NCBI GenBank assembly: GCA_958296185.1 | Contig: CATQIB010000006.1 | Location: forward strand, 62,001 to 126,000 | Source of the DNA: an uncultured Mesonia sp. | Lineage (GTDB): Bacteria; Bacteroidota; Bacteroidia; Flavobacteriales; Flavobacteriaceae | DNA length: 64,000 bases | Direction of reading: 5' to 3' | In this document: positions 60,143-64,000 of the stretch, piece by piece | Layout: every line of letters begins with the position of its first letter | Numbering within the stretch: the first letter of the stretch is position 1 | Notes under the pieces: model-generated | Told to the model about the DNA's origin: nothing | Seen by the model: only the letters and a program-made list of their open reading frames with translations | The model's database searches: none | Made by a program: the position numbers and the translations under genes

Positions 60143-62614
60143 TTAATTAAGTTGATAAATTAAAACACTGTTTTTTTCACCTTGTACAATTAATTCTAAC
60201 TTACCCTTAGCATCAATATTTTCTATGCTTGCGCGAGAATTACCATAAACGGGGAAACCAGGTAGCAGTTCTCCGTTTTTATCAAAAACATAGACTTTTT
60301 GTGCTTGAGTATCGGTTATGGTAATATAGGTTTGTTTATTGAATTCAAAAATAGCGGGTTGGGTGTATAAACCGTAATCAAGTTGAATACGCTTATCATT
60401 TATAAGCAACTCATTTTCGTTACTAATGGCCCAAGTACCATTTTTAAAGGCAGCAGTATGATTTTCTTGCAAACCTAAATCCTTCCGCGTAAGCTTAGCT
60501 TTTTCATCAATTAATATTTTACCTTTAGTATCTAAACTGGAAAATTTATTTTTTTCTACTTGCCATTGCGCTGAGCTAAAATCTATTTTCTCTTTAATTT
60601 TTAAGCGCTCTTCACCGGTACGACTTAACAAGTGTAAGTTGCCATTTTCTTCGGGTACACTGATGTAATCTCTAGATTCAATGCGTAAATGATTAGGCGT
60701 GTTTAAGATAGGTGATGAGGTGGGTTTCATTTGAAAGCCTTTTACCGGTTTTCCGTTTTTATCCCACATTAAGACTACATTGTTTTGGGTGGTTACAAAT
60801 CTATAATTGTGGTTGTTAGCATAATCAAATACGCCCAAGGCTTGGGTTTGTGGCGATTTAAATTGAAGGGGAAAGGGTTTTACCGATTTACCATTTACCG
60901 CCAAAATATGCAGTTGATGTGGAGTGGAAAAAGCGAGTTGCAAACGGCTATTATTATAAAGATCTACTACTTGAGGTTCTCCTAAGATGGGTCCTTCTAA
61001 CGCTTTGCTAAATATAAGCTCTCCTCTGTAATTGAAAACTTGCAGCAAATGGTCTATGTCTTGAACTGCAATATATTGCTCACCCGTACGCCAATATGGG
61101 AAGAAAAAAGGAGCTTTGTTAATGGGTTTCTCTGTTTTTATGGTGCCTACCTGTATGGCGTTTTGATTACCCTTTGACCGATTAATTTTTTGCATAACCA
61201 TATGCACGTGGGCAAAATTAGTGTCATATACCAATTGCGTGGCAGCTATAGGAAATCCACTGGTTTTTATTTGCTCTATATCTTTTGTAAGACTTGATTT
61301 AAGCCTATCTTTTAGGAGGTTTTTGAAGTTATCGTTTAAACTTACGCTAAGTATACTCGAATAATCGCTTAGCGATGAAAGTGTTTCTTTGTAGTAGTTT
61401 TGATTGATTAAGGTAGACTCGTTTAAATAATTGGCAATAATATGCTCTATATTCGCTATTTTTTCAGCAAAGATGAGGTAATTATCTAAAAAGCAGTAAT
61501 AACCTAGTTTCTTTGCCGTAATTAAAGGATAGAACTGTTTTCTAAACAAGTCAGCATTATCAAATTTAAAAATATCTATAGATCTAAAATTTTTGCTTAC
61601 TTGCGTATGGGCCAATAAAGCTTCTTTACTCAAACTAATATCTAGTGCTCGCGCTGCAACAACTTCCCCTTGAGGTAAGTGTATGCTACCAATTTCTACT
61701 AAAGTTTCGGCTAAACTGAGGCTGTCTTTGGTTTTGGAGTTCTTTTTTTCATTACCTAATGCTTCAATAAGTTTTTTGCCTTGGTCAAAAGTAAAACTGG
61801 TGTAAGCGTAGGCATTTAAAGGCACCACGGCGGCCAATTCACTTTTTTGTGGTTTAACCGAAGCAAAAGCGTTTAGCGTAGCGCTTTGTGCAGGAACAGC
61901 CTGAGTAATACCGTCTAACTGAATTTTTTCTTTCTCTAGATTGATTTCTAACATGCTCCAGCCCGTAAACTCTTTTAAGTTATTAAAAGTGCGGGTAGAA
62001 TATTGATCAAAATGCGCTATAACCTCAGGGAAATTAAAGAAAAGTGCAAATTTTGCGCTAGCACCGGTTTCATAAATTTTTTCTAGACCAGCCGGTTGCG
62101 GAATGGATGTTTCAAAATTTCTAATAATGTTTTCTAAGACTAGTTTTGAGGTGCTCACGACATAAAGTTGATCTAATTGTACCGTGTAGGCTTCAACGCT
62201 ATTTAAGTTATAATGCTTTACGGTAGCTTTGTTATAGGTGTAACTGGTAACTTTCTTGTCTTTGATTTTCTCTAGATCAACTAACTCTGGGGTATGCTTG
62301 CTTAGTAAGGTGATGGCAGGGCTATCCTTACCAGCAGGGGTAAAACAAATCAGGCTCTCTTCTTCTAATTTTAAATAGTTGCCGTTTAAAAATGATTGTG
62401 TAAAATATGTCAAAAACCCATCATATTCCTGTTGATTCAACCATTCTTGATTATTTAATTGTTTGATAAAGAGGGAAAGGTCACTTGTTTTTAAGACCGC
62501 AAACGTCTTTGGAGGTATGGCTTCAAATAAATCTCGTTGAAGCTGCTTTTCTTTTTGGCAACTCGAGAGTAAAACGGAAAAGGTTAAAAATAAGTATAAT
62601 ATCTTTCTTGTCAT
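60143..62614 (-). CDS. Large lipoprotein with beta-propeller-like C-terminal half, unknown function
   Basis: From the ATG at 62614 (MTRKILYLF) this is an 823-residue protein with a lipoprotein signal ending SSCQK. The first half has no family that I recognise (segments such as FAVLKTSDLSLFIKQLNN); the second half (about 490 on) has repeats of the kind IAVQDIDHLLQVFNYRGEL and VYVFDKNGELLPGFPV, as in beta-propeller or quinoprotein-like folds. It lies 4 bp from the convergent OsmC gene and is followed in transcription order by nothing; rnhB precedes it by 34 bp. Confidence 0.7.
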   Translation of the reverse strand: MTRKILYLFLTFSVLLSSCQKEKQLQRDLFEAIPPKTFAVLKTSDLSLFIKQLNNQEWLNQQEYDGFLTYFTQSFLNGNYLKLEEESLICFTPAGKDSPAITLLSKHTPELVDLEKIKDKKVTSYTYNKATVKHYNLNSVEAYTVQLDQLYVVSTSKLVLENIIRNFETSIPQPAGLEKIYETGASAKFALFFNFPEVIAHFDQYSTRTFNNLKEFTGWSMLEINLEKEKIQLDGITQAVPAQSATLNAFASVKPQKSELAAVVPLNAYAYTSFTFDQGKKLIEALGNEKKNSKTKDSLSLAETLVEIGSIHLPQGEVVAARALDISLSKEALLAHTQVSKNFRSIDIFKFDNADLFRKQFYPLITAKKLGYYCFLDNYLIFAEKIANIEHIIANYLNESTLINQNYYKETLSSLSDYSSILSVSLNDNFKNLLKDRLKSSLTKDIEQIKTSGFPIAATQLVYDTNFAHVHMVMQKINRSKGNQNAIQVGTIKTEKPINKAPFFFPYWRTGEQYIAVQDIDHLLQVFNYRGELIFSKALEGPILGEPQVVDLYNNSRLQLAFSTPHQLHILAVNGKSVKPFPLQFKSPQTQALGVFDYANNHNYRFVTTQNNVVLMWDKNGKPVKGFQMKPTSSPILNTPNHLRIESRDYISVPEENGNLHLLSRTGEERLKIKEKIDFSSAQWQVEKNKFSSLDTKGKILIDEKAKLTRKDLGLQENHTAAFKNGTWAISNENELLINDKRIQLDYGLYTQPAIFEFNKQTYITITDTQAQKVYVFDKNGELLPGFPVYGNSRASIENIDAKGKLELIVQGEKNSVLIYQLN

Positions 62615-62648
62615 CTTAGGCGTAACTTGTTTAAACAAAATTATAAAA

Positions 62649-63248
62649 TTATAAGGCTAAAGTATATTGTTCTGGTAATAACCTAAAACTTTTTCTGTGA
62701 TGTGAACTGGCTCCATGCGAGCGAATAGCAGCTCGATGTTCTGCAGTAGGATAACCCTTATTCTTGGCCCAATTATAAATAGGGGCTTGCTCATGAATTT
62801 GCAACATATGTTGGTCTCTAGCAGTTTTAGCCAAAACAGAGGCCGCGGCAATATTTAAAAATTTGGCATCACCTTTTACAATGCATTGATGCGGGATTCC
62901 ATTTATGGGAGTAAACTTATTGCCATCAACAGCAATAAAATCTGGCTTTATACTAAGTTGCTCAATGGCTCGTCGCATAGCTAATAGCGATGCCTGCAAA
63001 ATATTTATTTCATCTATTTCTTGTTCACTTACGTGTACTATGGCAAATGCTAAAGCTTCTTTTTTGATGATAGGGCAAAGTTTTTCGCGCTGGGCGGGTG
63101 TTAGTTTCTTGCTATCGGTTAAAAAAGCATGTTTAAAATGTGGCGGAAGAATCACCGCTGCAGCGGTAACAGGACCAGCAAGACATCCGCGTCCAGCTTC
63201 ATCGGTTCCGCATTCGTAATTATGAGTACTATATTGTATTGGTAGCAT
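62649..63248 (-). CDS. rnhB: Ribonuclease HII
   Basis: A 199-residue nuclease that cuts RNA in RNA-DNA hybrids and removes single ribonucleotides from DNA. The acidic active site shows in CGTDEAGRGCLAGPV (Asp, Glu), FIAVDGNKF (Asp) and a later Asp in KTARDQHM. IVKGDAKFLNIAAASVLAKT and YNWAKNKGYPT are family motifs. The start at 63248 (MLPIQYST) follows a -7 element by 4 nt, so the message may be leaderless. The large lipoprotein lies downstream on the same strand. Confidence 0.95.
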   Translation of the reverse strand: MLPIQYSTHNYECGTDEAGRGCLAGPVTAAAVILPPHFKHAFLTDSKKLTPAQREKLCPIIKKEALAFAIVHVSEQEIDEINILQASLLAMRRAIEQLSIKPDFIAVDGNKFTPINGIPHQCIVKGDAKFLNIAAASVLAKTARDQHMLQIHEQAPIYNWAKNKGYPTAEHRAAIRSHGASSHHRKSFRLLPEQYTLAL

Positions 63249-63252
63249 AGTA

Positions 63253-63260
63253 CAAAAATA
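63253..63260 (-). promoter_or_regulatory. -7 element just before rnhB
   Basis: On the minus strand TATTTTTG ends 4 nt before the rnhB ATG, a spacing that suggests a leaderless or nearly leaderless RNA. No TTG at -33. Confidence 0.45.
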
Positions 63261-63344
63261 CAAGATAATTAAAAAGAAGTACTTATAATTTGATAAATCC
63301 TGTTTAACAAAAAAATGATACTTTTGCCTTACTTAAAAAGCACT

Positions 63345-64000
63345 ATGTTTAAGAATTTATTCCTTTTACTAATTATTCTCGTTGGCCAAAATATTTGTGC
63401 ACAAACGCTTCGTGGTGATGCTGGTCAGTTTGGTAATAGATCAGACCAGATGAAGCAAAAATCGGTGGTTGACAATCGTGAAAAGCCGCCCATAACAGAT
63501 TATAAAATAATTAGTCATACTCAGGATACCACTTTTGTAGATACTACACTTAGCATTGCAAAATTTTATAAATACAATTACCTGCGTAAAGATAATTTTG
63601 ACAAACGGGCGTATTCAAATATAGGGGAAGGATATACGCAATTAGCTAATAAAATTAAGAATAATGCGATATCAGATATAGGAATGCACGCAAAACAACA
63701 CCCAATTTTAGGTTTAGAAGATGTGTCCTATTATCACGTACCCACCCCGTTAACCGAATTGTATTTTAAAACCACACTGGAGCAAGGCCAAAGTTTAGAT
63801 GCCTTTTTTACCTCAAACATCAGTAAAAAGCTTAACTTTTTTATAGGGTATAGAGGTTTACGCTCACTAGGTCGATACAAAAACAACTTGACCAGTCAAG
63901 GAAGTTTTAGGCTTGGTGGTAGTTATACGAGCGATAATAAACGCTATGTATTAAAGACCCATTTTGTTTCTCAAGATTTGAGTACTCAAGAAAACGGCGG
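63345..64000 (+). CDS. Putative porin, N-terminal part (runs off the window)
   Basis: The frame is open from an ATG at 63345 to the right edge (218 codons). A signal peptide ends NICAQ (about residue 20). LRGDAGQFGNRSDQMKQKS, YHVPTPLTELYFKTTLEQG and GYRGLRSLGRYKNNL resemble the Bacteroidota putative porin family (Pfam PF14121), an outer-membrane beta barrel. The C-terminus is missing. A possible -7 element TACTTTTG is at 63319-63326. Confidence 0.75.
   Translation, partial: MFKNLFLLLIILVGQNICAQTLRGDAGQFGNRSDQMKQKSVVDNREKPPITDYKIISHTQDTTFVDTTLSIAKFYKYNYLRKDNFDKRAYSNIGEGYTQLANKIKNNAISDIGMHAKQHPILGLEDVSYYHVPTPLTELYFKTTLEQGQSLDAFFTSNISKKLNFFIGYRGLRSLGRYKNNLTSQGSFRLGGSYTSDNKRYVLKTHFVSQDLSTQENG

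Overview
The window is chromosomal DNA from a member of the Bacteroidota, almost certainly a Flavobacteriaceae. The evidence is a gliding/type IX secretion (T9SS) block (gldJ, porU, porV), three large secreted proteins of which two have visible T9SS C-terminal sorting domains, an XrtF-type exosortase with its partner, a PafA-type alkaline phosphatase, promoters of the TAnnTTTG (-7) kind, and hardly any Shine-Dalgarno sequences. An NhaD sodium/proton antiporter hints at a marine or saline habitat (inference). I found no insertion sequence, prophage, CRISPR array or rRNA operon; the gene order looks like stable core genome.

Layout. 1-4.4 kb (minus): a truncated secreted LamG-like protein, a 65-residue PID-CTERM-like protein directly upstream of it, and a 1075-residue T9SS type A cargo protein. 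4.6-8.4 kb: acyl-CoA dehydrogenase, divergent anmK, and a Glu/Leu/Phe/Val-type dehydrogenase. 8.4-13.1 kb: nhaD, then exbB-exbD-tonB-folC. 13.2-13.8 kb: two identical tRNA-Val genes, a terminator and an array of about 103-bp tandem repeats. 13.9-25.7 kb: murF and gldJ on the minus strand, divergent from porU, porV, cdd and the pyruvate dehydrogenase genes pdhA and E2. 25.7-30.6 kb: M28 peptidase, SDR, SprT-like, mannose-1-phosphate guanylyltransferase and DUF389 genes. 30.6-35 kb: Mla-like ABC pair, PafA phosphatase and a family 2 glycosyltransferase. 35.2-41 kb: a giant repeat-rich T9SS type B protein split by a -1 frameshift at a TTTTTTA heptamer. 41-41.8 kb: a gene-free stretch with short repeats and a palindrome. 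41.8-46.5 kb: methyltransferase, KAS III-like enzyme, gcvP. 46.7-52.3 kb: UbiA-like membrane protein, ECF sigma/anti-sigma pair, GT4, hemW, GAF protein, xrtF and its partner. 52.4-64 kb: zinc metalloprotease lipoprotein, DUF937 protein, a small secreted protein, lysS, lipB, hydrolase-OsmC fusion, an 831-codon-frame lipoprotein, rnhB and the start of a putative porin.

How the genes fit together. The main theme is the cell envelope and export. GldJ, PorU and PorV belong to gliding and the T9SS, and the type A and type B proteins are candidate cargo. XrtF and its partner form a second sorting route whose possible substrate, the PID-CTERM-like protein, lies in the same window. ExbB/ExbD/TonB energise outer-membrane uptake, the Mla-like pair handles lipid traffic, and AnmK and MurF serve peptidoglycan. 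Central metabolism is represented by PDH E1/E2, GcvP, LipB, acyl-CoA dehydrogenase and the amino acid dehydrogenase; PDH E2, GcvH (not here) and LipB are linked through lipoate.

Most distinctive observations: (1) the giant T9SS protein is interrupted exactly at a T-TTT-TTA slippery heptamer in the right frame for -1 slippage; (2) a PID-CTERM-like protein shares the window with XrtF; (3) the repeat array beside the tRNA-Val pair, whose units carry terminator-like hairpins and an 11-nt complement to the tRNA anticodon arm; (4) a palindrome and 11-bp repeats in the 776-bp gene-free stretch.
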